NCBI GenBank assembly: GCA_963575745.1
Contig: CAUYUJ010020282.1
Coordinates: 459,381-523,380 of the forward strand
From: Prorocentrum cordatum
Taxonomy: Eukaryota > Sar > Dinophyceae > Prorocentrales > Prorocentraceae
Direction: 5' to 3'
DNA: 64,000 nt
Shown: positions 1 to 10,461 of the stretch, piece after piece
Position numbering within the stretch: the first letter of the stretch is position 1
Layout: every line of letters begins with the position of its first letter
Made by a program: the position numbers and the translations under genes
The notes under the pieces: model-generated
What the model saw: the letters and a program-made list of their open reading frames with translations, nothing else
Told to the model about the DNA's origin: nothing
Database searches by the model: none

Positions 1-115
1 CTCGGTATCGTTCCTGTTGCCTCGTTGCTGGTATCGTATTTCGTGTTTGCTGCTTGGCCGTTGCGCGTCGCTTTGTTGCCTGACAGGGCAGAGGGGAAGA
101 GGGTGGAGGGAGGAT

Positions 116-1200
116 TCTTCGGGCCGGCCGGCGGGCGCCGGGGCGGGGCGCGGTGGCCCAGATTCGACGTTCTTCAGGGCGGCGTGCGCGCGTTAACCCA
201 ACGCGTCTTTGCCCCAGTCAGTTTCGACCGACAGCACGCAGCCTGCGTCGGCCCTCGTTGCAGCGCCTGCGTCTCATCGAGGAGACACGCTCACGCTTGC
301 GCGAACGCGCGTTCTGGGGATCGTCGACAAACCCGCAGTCATCCCCCGCCGGGGTGCGAAGGAACATTCTTTTGATGGGGACGGCCCCGGTCTTTTCTTC
401 CCTGTTTGTGCAGGAGGGCCCGATCGGGGCGCTTCACTTACAAAGGCAAGAGGCGAGGGGAAGAGAAAACAGAGGTGCAGGAATCCCGCCTGGCGTTTGT
501 TGTTACGTTGTCGTTTCAATCCCAGCGCGCTGCTCCCCCAAATTCATGATGTGTCACTTTGTGGCTGTTTCAAACCTCGCGCGTTTCTCCCCACATTCCG
601 CCTCTGCCGGCCTTTTGTTCGGTCCAGAGGGCCACCGCAGAATGATGCGGGATGAACAGGCAGGCCTGGATAAGTGGTCGCGAATTCTAGCGCCCATGGG
701 GGGGGCAAGATAAACAAAACATCGGAGGCATGGGCAAAACAAGTTGGGGACATGCTTGTTGCTTCATGGGGTGCCTTCGCGGGCGCGGTTCGGCGCGGCT
801 CGTGAAGCTGGCCTTGGCTGCGCGAGCAGGGTGCCGTGACCAAAAAGGGCTGTCGCCCTTTTGCCACCTTCTCGTTGTTGTTCCTCCTTTTTTTCGTCCC
901 CATGTTGCAGAACGGGTCGCGGGCGACGTCTCGCGTGCCAGTCGATGCCGCCGTCAGGGATATACGCCTCAGGGCGCGCGGAGGGCAGGGCCAGCCGCTT
1001 CGATTTTGGCGACGCCCCCCGCTGTCCAAGTCGGGCATCCGACGCTGCCATGTTCAGTCCGCGCCCGCTTCAGGGCAGAGGCCCAGGGCGGCGCGCGGCA
1101 AGGCCGGGGACACTTTCGAAAAAACCGAAAGAGGAGGACGGCGGAGACTTAGGAGGGAGCGGGGGGAAGGCGACAATCAGCCGCGTGCCTTCTCCTCCCC
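116..1200. repeat. Tandem segmental duplication, unit 1
   Basis: This segment recurs, diverged, at 1976-3088. The best conserved part is 631-865 against 2461-2695, nearly identical apart from scattered substitutions and small indels. Both strands contain short open frames conserved between the copies, but none resembles a known protein, and conservation on both strands is what plain duplication predicts. I see no gene here. Confidence 0.85.
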
Positions 1201-1271
1201 TTCCTTTTCCGCCATTCCCCCCCTTCTCCCGCTTCCCCTAGGGGGAGGGGGGGAGGGGGGAGAAGGGAGAG

Positions 1272-1650
1272 GACAAGCTAGGTGCGCAAGCGTCTTTTCT
1301 GACGGCCGACCCCTCACTCCCATCCCTTACCACGGCGTAGATATCCTCTCTACTCGCGCATACTACAGTCTTCGCATGGCATAGCATTGCACGGCGTAAC
1401 ATGGCGTTTAAGTTCAACGCGTAGCATGGCATAGCATGACGGGGCACTGCGTAGCCAAGCGCAGCATGTCACAGCATTGCAGCGGAAGGCATGCCATCGC
1501 ACAGCGGAGCGCACCATACCATTGCATTGTGTGCCATGGCATGGCGCTGGAAATGAGGCCAGCGCTGAAGCGGGAACGCGATTCGGAACGAGCAGAAGCG
1601 TGGAGACGAGGCCAGCGCTACAGCGGAAGCGCGCCCACAAACGGGCACAT
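1272..1650. repeat. Dispersed repeat R1, copy 1, with CATAGCAT-type tandem core
   Basis: It begins with a segment ending in 'ACGGCGTAGA', passes into irregular CATAGCAT/CACAGCAT words (about 1370-1530), then into degenerate ~60-bp units built on 'CCAGCGCTGCAGCGGGA'. The same three-part order recurs at 45452-46030, so this is a dispersed composite repeat and not a local array only. Confidence 0.75.
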
Positions 1651-1975
1651 GTACAACCCAACAGACAGGGCAGCACGACCGACGCAAGGATCGACAAGTA
1701 CTACGTCTACATCTTCCTATACTATAGATACGAGTACGCACCAGTGCCCAAGGCCAAGGGATGGGCACGCTCAAAGAGAAGAGACCACATTACAGCCGCG
1801 TACTTGTCAGACATCAGCCGATAATGCTTCATACTACTACAGCACGTTTGGCGCAACCCCGCGGAATGCGCGCCGAGCGCCGAGGCGTTCCCTGGCGGGC
1901 CGCGCCGAAGGTGCCGCGTGGAGTCGGCCAGGAAGGGGTGGCGGCGGCCGCGCGCGGGCGGCCGACAGGGCTCTT

Positions 1976-3088
1976 CGGGCCGGTCGGCGGGCGCCAGGGC
2001 TGGTGGGGCGCGGTGGCCCAGATCCGACGTTCCTCGGAGAGTTTTCCCTGCCTCAGCTCTCGCCGATAACACGCGGCTTGCGCGGGCCCTGACTGCGCAG
2101 CCCACGTCGAAGTGAGGGGCTTCGGTGGACGAACGCACGCTGGCGCTATCACGCGTTTTGTGGATCGTCCACAGGCTTCCAGTCATCCTCCACCAGGATG
2201 CAAAGAAGCTCCTTGGATGGATTATTACGGCCCAGGTATTTTCGTCTTTCTCGTGTATGTTGAAAGTCCTTATCCGACCGCCTTCGTCAGGCAGGCACGG
2301 GGCGAGCGGAAGAGAAGACGGAGGGGGGGGAATGCGACTAGGTGGCTATTACAATCCCGGTTCGTTATTCCCCCAGTTCACGTTGAGGGAGGAATCCAAC
2401 GTTGTGGTTGTTTCAATATCGGCGCGTCTCACAACAATTGTGCTTGTTGCGGTCCCAGGGGCCACCGCAGAAAGATGCGGGATGAACAGGCAGGCCTGGG
2501 TAAGTGGTCGCGAATTCTAGCGCCCACGGGGAGGGTAAGATTAACAAAGCATCGGAGGCATGGGCAAAACAAGTTGGGGACATGCTTGCTGCTTCATGGG
2601 GTGCCTTCGCGGGCGCGGTTCGGCGCGGCTCGTGAAGCTGGCCTGGGCTGCGCGAGCAGGGTGCCGTGACCAAAAAAGGCTGTCGCCCGCTTGCCATCCT
2701 CACGTTTTGCACCTCCTTTTCGCCCCCATATTGCAGAACGGGGCGCAGGCGATGTCTCGCGTGCCAGTCGATGCCGCCTTCAGGGATATACGCCTCAGGG
2801 CGCGCGGAGGGCAGGGCCAGCCGCTTCGATTTTGGCGACGCCCCCCGCTGTCCAAGTCGGGCATCCGACGCTGCCATGTTCAGTCCGCGCTGCAGATCGT
2901 CATTGCGCACGCTGCGGATGCTGCCGCCGTCCGTGGGACGCGCCGCAGTCTCGCGCCCCGCCCGCTTCAGGGCGCCCAGGGCGGCGCGCGGCAAGGCCGG
3001 GGACACTTTCGAAAAAAACGAAAGAGGAGGACGGCGGAGACCTAGGAGGGAGCGGGGGGAAGGCGACAATCAGCCGCGTGCCTTCTCC
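1976..3088. repeat. Tandem segmental duplication, unit 2
   Basis: Second copy of 116-1200, displaced by about 1.83 kb. It carries an extra ~60-bp stretch near 2893-2955 that unit 1 lacks, and both copies end in the same C/T-rich tract that leads into a CTC array in this copy only. Confidence 0.85.
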
Positions 3089-3168
3089 TCCTCCTCCCCG
3101 TCCTCGTCTTCCTCCTCCTCCTCCTCCTCCTCCTCCTCCTCCTCCTCCTCCTCCTCCTCCTCCTCTTC
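3084..3168. repeat. (CTC)n trinucleotide array
   Basis: Near-perfect CTC/TCC repeat. It gives poly-Ser, poly-Pro or poly-Glu reading frames that should not be taken as genes. Confidence 0.95.
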
Positions 3169-3260
3169 CCCGTCCCCCCCAGGGGAGGGGGGGTGGGGGA
3201 ATTGCTGCTGATCTTCGCCCCTGCCCTGGGCCGGGGGAAGGGCGACGGTCAGCGACAATT

Positions 3261-3430
3261 TTCCTGACATAAATTTTCGGCGCTCCGCGCAGACGTCTTG
3301 GATCTGCGCTGGGCCCCCCTGGCGGCGCCTCCGGCGCCGCCCCTGGTGCGCTCCGCGCGCCAGGGAGAGGGGTCCAGCGCAGATCCAAGAAATCTGCACG
3401 GAGCGCCGAAAGTGTATGTTTGTGCCGTTA
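3261..3430. mobile_element. Fold-back element family F1, copy at 3.3 kb
   Basis: The two ends are inverted repeats of about 50-60 nt. The left arm reads CGGCGCTCCGCGCAGA then TCTTGGATCTGCGCTGG; the right arm, reverse-complemented, matches with a few substitutions. The outer ends read TGACATAAATTTTCGG and, inverted, CAAACATACACTTTCGG. The centre is a GC-rich CTGGCGGCGCC/GGCGCC stretch. Related copies lie at 5411-5562, 8389-8493, 46496-46664 and 51017-51150. There is no coding capacity, so it is a non-autonomous element, possibly an introner. Confidence 0.75.
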
Positions 3431-3439
3431 ATTATTTTT

Positions 3440-4230
3440 CTGGCATCCCCCTGCCCAGTTGGCCGGGGCGGCGTTGACGTTCAGGGATGGGGGAAGGCGC
3501 AGCGTCCTCGCGCGTTTCGTCTGCTTCCTCCTCTACCTCCTCCTCCAGAGTCCGGATTGACGGCTTCGGTACCACGATCACGGGCGCAGCCGACACCTTC
3601 CTTGGCGGCGTTGTGCCACCAGGGAGGGCGCAAAATTTGAACAGTGGGTCGAGGGCTGGCGCGCTCTGCTTACCGGGGCTAGCTTCTAATTTCCGCACTT
3701 GCCTTCCGGGAGGCACTCCTTGGTCCTTCCCCCTCCTCTTTTCCCCCCATTGGGCGGGTCGAGGGACCAGGATCGATCCTATCCTCGATTCTCGAGCGCT
3801 TCCTGGGCCGTCCTGAAACCGTCTCAGGCAGCCTTGGATCTCTCCGCAGCAGGCCGTCTGGGGGCCCTCGTGGGGCTCTCAGTGGGCCCCCGTGGGCCGT
3901 CGAAGACCGCGAGTCGCCCGGCCAGGCCGCACGTTGCCTCCCTCCTATTTGTCCGGCCTGCCGCGCTCGAGGACTGTACAGAGGCCGAATCAACGGGGAG
4001 TTCGACAAAGCAGGACTTTGGCGCGCCAGAGAAAAATTGCAGCCGTGGGTCGAAGCACCCTCCATCCACGAATGGCTTTCTCCGGGTGGAACTTTCAGAG
4101 TCCTGGCCAGCAATGTCGTAGTTCAGAGGGCCCCGAGTTGCGCGGGGGCGCGGCAGGAGATGTCGGAGCACTCGGAGCGTGTGCAGCAGGCCGTCCCTCT
4201 TTGGCCGCCTTGACCCTCCACCCAAGACGA
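3440..4230. other. No recognised feature
   Basis: Mixed GC-rich sequence with short open frames on both strands. None has a recognisable domain or convincing splice-flanked coding bias. Confidence 0.6.
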
Positions 4231-4843
4231 CGATTATGATGATGACGCCGATGTTATTGTATGACGATGCTGATGACAATGATGATGCTGATGATGATGA
4301 TGCTAATGATGATGATAACGATGACGATGCTGATGCTGATACTGATGCTGCTGTTGATGGTGATGATGATGATGCTGATGATGGTCATGCTGCTGATGGT
4401 GATTATGAGGATGGTGATGGTGATGATCTTGTTGTTGATTCTGGTAATGATGACGATAACGATGATGACGATGGTGATGGTGATGGTGATGACGATGAAG
4501 GTAATGCTGGCGGTGATGATGATGATGATGATGGTGATGATGATGGTGATGCTGATGATGGTGGTGATGATGATGGTGATGATAAATGGTGGTGGTGGTA
4601 GAGGTGATGATGCCGATGGCGATGCTAAAGATGCTGATGCGGATGCTGCTGATCATGATGATGATGATGATGATACTGATGCTGATGCTGATGCTGATGA
4701 TGATGATGATGCTGATGATGATGATGATGATGATGGTGACCATGCCGATTGTGATGATTACGACGATGACGATGGAGATGATGACTGTATTGGTGATGAT
4801 GATGACGTTATTGATGATGATGATGAGGATGAGGATGAGGATG

Positions 4844-4886
<43 letters not shown>

Positions 4887-4895
4887 CGGTGATGA
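4230..4895. repeat. (GAT)n / (ATC)n imperfect trinucleotide array
   Basis: About 660 bp of GAT/GCT/GGT triplets with occasional interruptions. It yields poly-Asp, poly-Met or poly-Ile frames on + and poly-His or poly-Ile on -, all artefacts. Similar arrays occur at 33358-33975, 51247-51470, 54090-54640 and 59310-59885. Confidence 0.95.
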
Positions 4896-5410
4896 TGATG
4901 ATGAAGAAGAACAAGCAGAAGCAGAAGTCTTCTCGCCATGAAGGAGACGAGCCCCGAGAGAGACGGGCCTTCACTCGTCGTTGGCCTCCAGTGACCCTCC
5001 ACGAGCCCCAGGGCCAGCAGAGAACAACCCTTCAGGCTGAAGAACTGGTCCCGGGGGGGAGGCCCCGCGGTCTAGGACCCGTTTCCCTCATGACCCGCTT
5101 CTTTCAAGCCGTGTTCAACGGTTTCTCTTGTTCTTCTCTTGCGTCGAATATTCCACGATGCATCCAGATCAGTGTGGACATCTTTCTGGGTTGACCTGGT
5201 CCTTTTTGGTTCTACGACGTCGGTTCGCGAAATGTACCCCGATGTGTATGGTTTGATCCCCGCAAGTCGATCGGAGAAGAGTCGTCAAGCCCGTAGTGAC
5301 CTCTCCACTCTCTCATCTCTACACTAATTATTCCTCCTCTACCCCTCCTCCTACCACACCTACCCCTTTCTCCTCTCTCCTTTCTCTTTGCTGGAAAACA
5401 CAGACATGGC
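4896..5410. other. No recognised feature
   Basis: Non-repetitive sequence followed by a pyrimidine-rich stretch (about 5296-5395). No supported gene. Confidence 0.55.
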
Positions 5411-5562
5411 AAATAATCACTGAACCTCGGGCGGATGTCTTGGCTCGGCAACGTGCCCCCCTCCCCGCCACCCTTGGGCGGCTTCTCTGGCGCGCCCCAG
5501 GCGCGCTCCGCGCGCTGGGGAACCCAAGAAATCCGCGCAGACCTCCGAACATATTATGTTAC
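5411..5562. mobile_element. Fold-back element family F1, copy at 5.5 kb
   Basis: Left arm contains CGGATGTCTTGG and right arm the inverse, CCAAGAAATCCGCGCAG, around a GC-rich GCGCCCCAGGCGCGC centre. Outer ends are AT-rich (AATAATCACTGAACC; ACATATTATGTT). The right half matches the other F1 copies. Confidence 0.6.
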
Positions 5563-7150
5563 ACCGGAGGAAAGCCCCAATCAGTGTATGGCCCGAAAGG
5601 TTTGCAAGCGCCATGCCCGGCCGCAGTTTCGCAAGAGGGCCCTAAGAGGCTAACTCATTGATTGCCCTTGCGTGTTGGAAGGGTTGTAGCATCCTCGCTA
5701 TTTCGGGCATCCGTCTGCTCAAGACGGCCTAGGAGGTCTCTAATATTGCCCCAGGACGGCGCACGAGGGGCCCAAGAGGACCCAGGCGGGCCTCCAGAGG
5801 TACCCTCGACGGCCTGAGAGGGCCCCTCGACGACTCGAGAGGGTTACAACACGTCACCACAACGGCCAGGAAAACACATCAGCAAGAGCCGCCCATCGAA
5901 ATCGGCCGGCTACTTTCGCCAATCTTTTGAGGAGTGCCCACCGAAAGGCGCCCACCGAAGAAATCGGCCGGTTATGTTCGCCAATCTCTTCTATGTCCGG
6001 TAGGACCTTTTCAGTGTAAACGTTGATTGGGGAATGCATGGCGTTTTTTCGTCTTCTACTCCAGCCTGGACTCCCTCTACCCTGCTCGTCGCCAGACCAC
6101 TGGAGACTCGAAAATCTGCGTCAGAGCTCGTTCAATTTTGTTCCCGTGGAGCATTCCCTGGCCCCAGCCAGAACGAACCCAAAAACCTGGGGCGAATAGC
6201 AGGCCCTGGGGAAGTGGTCACGAGGTTTGGAAGCCTACTTCGCGAAGGGATAGAGGCGTCCGAGACAAGGGTCCTCCTTCCTTCCCTCTCTCCCGATCCC
6301 TTCCCACATGCCCCTCCCATTCTCTCCATTCATCTCTCTCCTTCCTCTCCCTCTGCCTGACGCACATTCCCACCCTCTCTCCCTTCGTAGTTCCTTCCTG
6401 TCTCAGTCGTTGCCTTTGGCCTGGTCTCTCTCTACCTCCATCTTTCGCTCCACGGCCCCTTGCAGAGCGACGAGTGAGTGGCAGGAATTTGTTGGTGCAG
6501 GGGGAGTGGGTCAAGAAAGAGGAGGAGGAGGAGGAGGAGGAGGAAGAGGATGGGAAAATAAGGATAAAGGGGACGGAGCTGGGGACGGAGGGACGGAGGA
6601 TGGAAGGTACGTCGGACAAGAAGACGACGACGAGTAAGATGACGAGGAGAAGGATTACAGTGAGAAGGAGGACGGTAGAGTTGGACCAGAAAGGCGCAGG
6701 ACGTTGAATCGTCAATCGTCTTGTGTAGTATGTCTCGCATAGTGCGGGCCGTGCCCCACGTTTCGCGTGGCGACGGAAGAAAACCAGGTATATTGCGCTG
6801 ACATTCGCGCGTCAGTTCGCCCGCGGAAGGTCGCGCGTGAGCGCCCTCCTCTCCACGCGGTGTGCCCCCTTGACGGCCCGCGTAAGCCGCGGCGTAAGGT
6901 CGGTGTGCCTTGTCGCGCAGTAGTGTTCGTCGCTCACATGTTTCTGCTTCTCCACCGTCGGTCGCCGTTCTCAGAGGTCTGCGGTCGCTAGCCAGTGCAG
7001 CCAGCGCGGGGCGGGCGCGGGGCCGCCAGAGGCGGGTCGCGCGCAAGACGTTGCCGCGACATCAGCCATTCGGGTCGCACCTCGGCGCTCGCACGGCGAG
7101 TGGGACCACGCTGGCATGCAGCGGGGAGCAACGAGACAGCATAAGTTGGC
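5563..7150. other. Mostly unassigned; short direct repeat and purine/pyrimidine tracts
   Basis: 5885-5999 holds two ~50-bp direct repeats sharing AAATCGGCCGG and TTCGCCAATC. 6265-6440 is a C/T-rich tract, and 6515-6555 a short (GGA)n run. No gene is supported. Confidence 0.5.
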
Positions 7151-7151
7151 G

Positions 7152-7173
7152 TCGGTAGCCGTTCTGGCTCAAG
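7152..7173 (+). other. Relict dinoflagellate spliced leader (DinoSL) sequence
   Basis: Seen: the 22 nt match the known dinoflagellate SL exon at 19 positions, with CGGTAGCC, then TCTGGCTCAAG at the 3' end. Known: DinoSL is added to mRNA 5' ends by trans-splicing, and genomic SL relics mark genes that passed through an mRNA intermediate. It is not an SL RNA gene, because the SL exon is followed by TTTTCC and not by a GT donor. The first ATG downstream is at about 7258, but no recognisable protein follows. Confidence 0.65.
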
Positions 7174-7657
7174 TTTTCCGATCGATCGAGCTGTGTCCTG
7201 GTCTGTCGCGCGCAGCACAGTGGGGGCGCGCATCAAGACACCATCGACTCTTCGTCATGGTACCCTGGGCGTCTTCGATCCGCGCGCTGCGCTGTGACTC
7301 CCCGCGGCCGTCCGAAGAGTTGCTGCGCTCGGGGTGCTCCGCGTTTCCTCTCAGGGTGCACCTCGCGCGCGAGTTTTCAGGGTTGGGCAATGTCAACTTA
7401 ACGTTTCAAACTCTAACACATCACACACACACTCAAAGCAGTCAAAAGATCGATACCCAGCATAAGCAGCTGTACAAACCTCTCATCTTCATTTTTTGGA
7501 GTGTCCAGGCGCAGCGTAAGGCGGGCAAAATCGCGAAGGTTTCTTGCGACCGCGCCCGCACTGCATGGTGGCCCGGGCCGGGCCTCTCCGAGCCGTGCTG
7601 GTCCCCGCGCTGTGGGCGGCCGGCCCGGGCGCCCTCTTGGGCGCGGCGCCGCCGAGG
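7174..7657. other. Sequence downstream of the SL relic, no protein recognised
   Basis: If the relic marks a retroposed mRNA, its body should lie here. The plus-strand frame from about 7258 is short and unlike any family I know. A short CA-rich run lies near 7420-7440. Confidence 0.35.
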
Positions 7658-7982
7658 CTGCAGGGGCACGCGGGTCGTGGTGCAGCGCGGCGCTTGCGAC
7701 CCAGGCCTGTCCAGGCCCTAACACTTCGAAGAGGAGACGGCGCACGTCCGAGTCGTGCCCTGGGGTCTCGAGGAGCGGCGGGTGTGGATGCCTGCCCGCC
7801 CGCGTCGGCGGGCGGACATCCACATCCGCCGCTGCCCGAGTCCTCGGAGCACGACCCGCCAGCCGTGGATGTGGTCATGTTCCGGCGGCGCAGGGGCATG
7901 CGAGCCGCGGTGCAGCGCGACGCCTGCGACCCAGGCCTGGCCAGGCCCTAGAATTGAAGAGAGAACGACGTACGTCTAGGCC
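7658..7982. repeat. Local ~230-bp tandem duplication
   Basis: 7658-7750 and 7888-7982 are diverged copies sharing GCAGGGGCA, GGTGCAGCGCG and GCGACCCAGGCCTG followed by CCAGGCCCTA. The second copy abuts fold-back element F2. Confidence 0.7.
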
Positions 7983-8205
7983 TCCTGGATGGAGTCGGAG
8001 TAGATGGGGTCGGAGGATCGCGCCGCATCGCCGATGCATCGGCGATGTGGCTCGATGTGGAGCCCGATGTTCTCCACGCCGGCGTCGCCGACGCATCGCC
8101 AGCGTCGCTGGTGCATCGCCACTGCATCGCCGATGCATCGGCGATGTATTGGCGATGTGGCGCGATCCTCCGACCCCATATATTGGGACCCTGTCCAGGA
8201 GGCCT
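7978..8205. mobile_element. Fold-back element family F2, copy 1
   Basis: Inverted repeats run AGGCCTCC, then GATGGGGTCGGAGGATCG, then CGCCGCATCGCCGATGCATC inward from the left; the right end repeats them inverted and finishes GGAGGCCT. The centre is further ATCGCCGATG-type words. The second copy is at 11460-11645. There is no coding potential. Confidence 0.75.
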
Positions 8206-8388
8206 CTGATACGGTGGGGGCGTTCCTTAAGGAATGTGCCCAGGAGGCTTCAAACCATGAATGAATATTTGATTGTCTGAAGATCGTGGTGGTGAATCCC
8301 ATGGCCAGTCCACGATTGGAGTCCACTGGCAGACACCTGATTCCTCATTCAAGGGTTCCCTGTTCAATGCCCTCGCCGTCAGCGAAAA

Positions 8389-8493
8389 TTGCATAAAAAC
8401 AATGTTTCGGAACTTCGCGCGGATTTCTTGCCATGAGGGGTCAGCGCCGATCAAAGACATCCGTGCGAGCTACGAAAGTTGATGTTTATGCAG
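8389..8493. mobile_element. Fold-back element family F1, copy just upstream of the NTF2-like gene
   Basis: A 105-nt element: left TTGCATAAAAACAATGTTTCGG, right (inverted) CTGCATAAACATCAACTTTCG, with inner arms around GGATTTCTTG and GACATCC. Its 3' end reads TTTATGCAG, a possible 3' splice site, and a coding exon begins about 160 nt further on. That fits an introner-like intron, though the matching donor is not clear. Confidence 0.65.
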
Positions 8494-8653
8494 GTGTTTC
8501 TAACTAAGCTAGCGCCACTGGGGTGCGCAGGTTTCCAGAAGAGGACTCGAGACGCTCCTGATTCGGGTGTCCTGTCCACCACACCGTGGGGTTTGTTGTT
8601 ACGGCTTGCCTGGCAGGTATGCAGGCAGCGTCGCACGCCCTGCATCAAGCCAG

Positions 8654-9999
8654 GGTGTCCTGGCTTCCGTCGACACCATCGCCCGCGCGAAGGAGTGGGT
8701 GGCAGCGGACGGTTTCTACCACCCTGTACGTCCCGAGCTAATGTCGGAGGATTTTGTCTGGGAGGGCCCAGTGGTCGGCCCTCTGAACAAGGTCGATCTC
8801 ATCGGCACCGTCGGCACGTTCAAGGTGTACGAGGCTTTTCCAGATCTGAAACAAGAGTGCTTTGGTTGGGGAGTAGACCCACGGAACGAGCTGAAGGCAT
8901 GGTGTTTTATGCGGGTGCAGGGGACCCACACTGCAGACCTGAACGCAGGCGCGAAGATCCCTGCCACTAGCAAGGAACTCCGGCAGAATGTGCAAGCGAT
9001 ATCTGTCACCTTGAATTCTGAAGGCCAGGTGGAGCGCTACACGGGGGGCTACGTGGTGGACAACCGACCCGAGGAGGGAAACACTGGAGGGCTCGGCGGT
9101 TTTTTCGGCGTGCTTGAGGCAATAGGAGCAGAGAGGGGACACAAGACACAATGTACACAAACACGTGTGTGCACATATGTTTGCGTGCATGCGTATCGGA
9201 GGTTGGGGGGTGTGAGCGGAAGTGACCCCAACTGGGAAGTCGGTTTCGGTTTCGGTTCGTGTCATGCGTACGGGCGAGGCGAGGCAATGCGAGTTCTTGC
9301 ATTGGCAGGGGCCATAGATTGCCAAAAGGGCCACCCTCACCCCCGTCGGCCGGCTGTGGCTCCAGGGTTGTCCCGGCGATTGTCCTGGCGGTTGTCCCGA
9401 TGGTTGTCCCGATGGTTCTCCCGATGGTTGTCCTGATGGTTGTCCCGGCGGTTGTCCCGGCGGTTGTCCCGATGGTTGTCCCAATGGTTGTCCGGATGGT
9501 TTTCCCGATGGTTTTCCCGATGGTTGTCCCGATGGTTGTCCCGTTAGAGGGACAGTTGAAGGAGCCAACCCAGAGCCATCCCAGATCGACCGCCTCCCTT
9601 TCCCTCTCCCAACCTCCTTATCACCCGCAGGGTGGTCTTATCGGTGCGTATAGATAATTTCGTGTGTGTGTGTGTTGATGTAGTTGAGCGGGTGCGTGAG
9701 TATGTGTATGCGTGTTCGTGTAAGTGCGCGCATGTGCTCTTGCGTGTGTGTTCGAGCGGAAAGGTTGGGTATGCACATTCACGAATTCGGCGTGCTCGAT
9801 GCGTTCCCTTCCAGGAGTGCCGACTCCAACGCCAGGTGGAAAGATCGCTCGTTTCTTGAATTTCATTGGCGCGTTCAAGAAGAACTATCCCAAGGCCCAG
9901 TCCCGCAAGGAGGACCTTCCCCCGAAGTACACCCGCCGCAAGGAAGCGGCCTACGCAGGACGCAGGGTCGGCCTGCGGACTGCCGACTCGTGGAATTGA
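8654..9999 (+). CDS. NTF2/SnoaL-like protein gene, two exons seen (8654-9125, 9815-9999)
   Basis: Exon 1 begins after a 3' splice site (CATCAAGCCAG) and reads GVLASVDTIARAKEWVAADG, then FYHPVRPELMSEDFVWEGPV and VGPLNK. It continues through FGWGVDP and a TGGYVVD stretch to a Gly-rich GNTGGLGG end. This layout is that of the small alpha+beta NTF2/SnoaL-like fold found in algal and diatom proteins of mostly unknown substrate. The proposed intron, 9126-9814, starts GAGCAG and ends TTCCAG. A GA-AG intron is permissible in dinoflagellates, and the join keeps frame (ATA-G|GA-GTG). Exon 2 gives a basic tail, KIARFLNFIGAFKKNYPKAQ, ending ...TADSWN and TGA. The 5' end is not located: an upstream exon is likely, and the open frame reaching back to 8567 runs through probable intron. 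Family assignment is fairly secure; the molecular function is not known. Confidence 0.72.
9358..9548. repeat. 12-bp minisatellite inside the NTF2-like gene's intron
   Basis: About 15 units of GATGGTTGTCCC and variants. On the minus strand it reads as a GQPS/GQPP repeat, which is an artefact of the 12-bp period. It is preceded by a GTGTGC-rich run (about 9160-9190) and followed by another (9660-9760), so most of this intron is simple repeats. Confidence 0.85.
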
Positions 10000-10064
10000 C
10001 GATCACACTGGTGCCCATTCATTTTTCGAGCTGGCCATAGGCGTGGCCTTGGAGCAGTTCTCAG

Positions 10065-10306
10065 CGCCACAATTGCCGGGATCCCGCAAGGGGGGGGGGG
10101 CCCGGGAGGGGTGTGAGTTCAATCGTTCTGTGCACCGAAACGCCCAAAACAGATGCCCCCCAGCCGAAGGCAGCTCCCGATAGTTGCGGACAGGTGGGGC
10201 ATGCGGGGGGGCACCTGTTTGCGGCAGTTCGGTGCACAAGCGGATCGAACTCATGCCTCCCCTTCAGGGTCTTACCCCCTTTGGTGGATCCCGAAATTGC
10301 CAGCCT
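10065..10306. mobile_element. Fold-back element F3, long arms
   Basis: Arms of about 100 nt: left AATTGCCGGGATCC, then GAGTTCAATC, TGTGCACCGAA and CAAAACAGATGCCCCCC. The right arm carries the inverted equivalents (GGTGCACAAGCGGATCGAACTC, GGATCCCGAAATTGCC). It starts 66 bp after the stop codon of the NTF2-like gene. Both strands show near-identical short open frames because of the symmetry. Confidence 0.75.
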
Positions 10307-10461
10307 GCAGCATCCGACGGGCAGAAACACAGCTCGGCGTGAGGCCTCTCCCGCCGATCGGGATCGGGAAACATCCATACGCGTTCCGTCGACCCTCCCG
10401 CCGCTGCCGGTCCTCGTCCCCAGTTTTCCTCGCATCCCTCCACTCCCGTTAACCCCTACTC

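Noticed and set aside
544-3069. A protein-coding gene conserved between the two tandem units (minus strand, MSPTCFAHASD...)
   Set aside because: Plus-strand frames are equally conserved, so the similarity reflects duplication and not coding constraint.
4179-4974. Poly-Asp, poly-Met, poly-Ile and poly-His proteins
   Set aside because: Products of the GAT/ATC array; the same occurs at 33101-34195, 51027-51734, 54355-54870 and 59347-59886.
7152-7260. Functional SL RNA gene
   Set aside because: The SL exon is not followed by a GT donor and three positions differ from the conserved SL.
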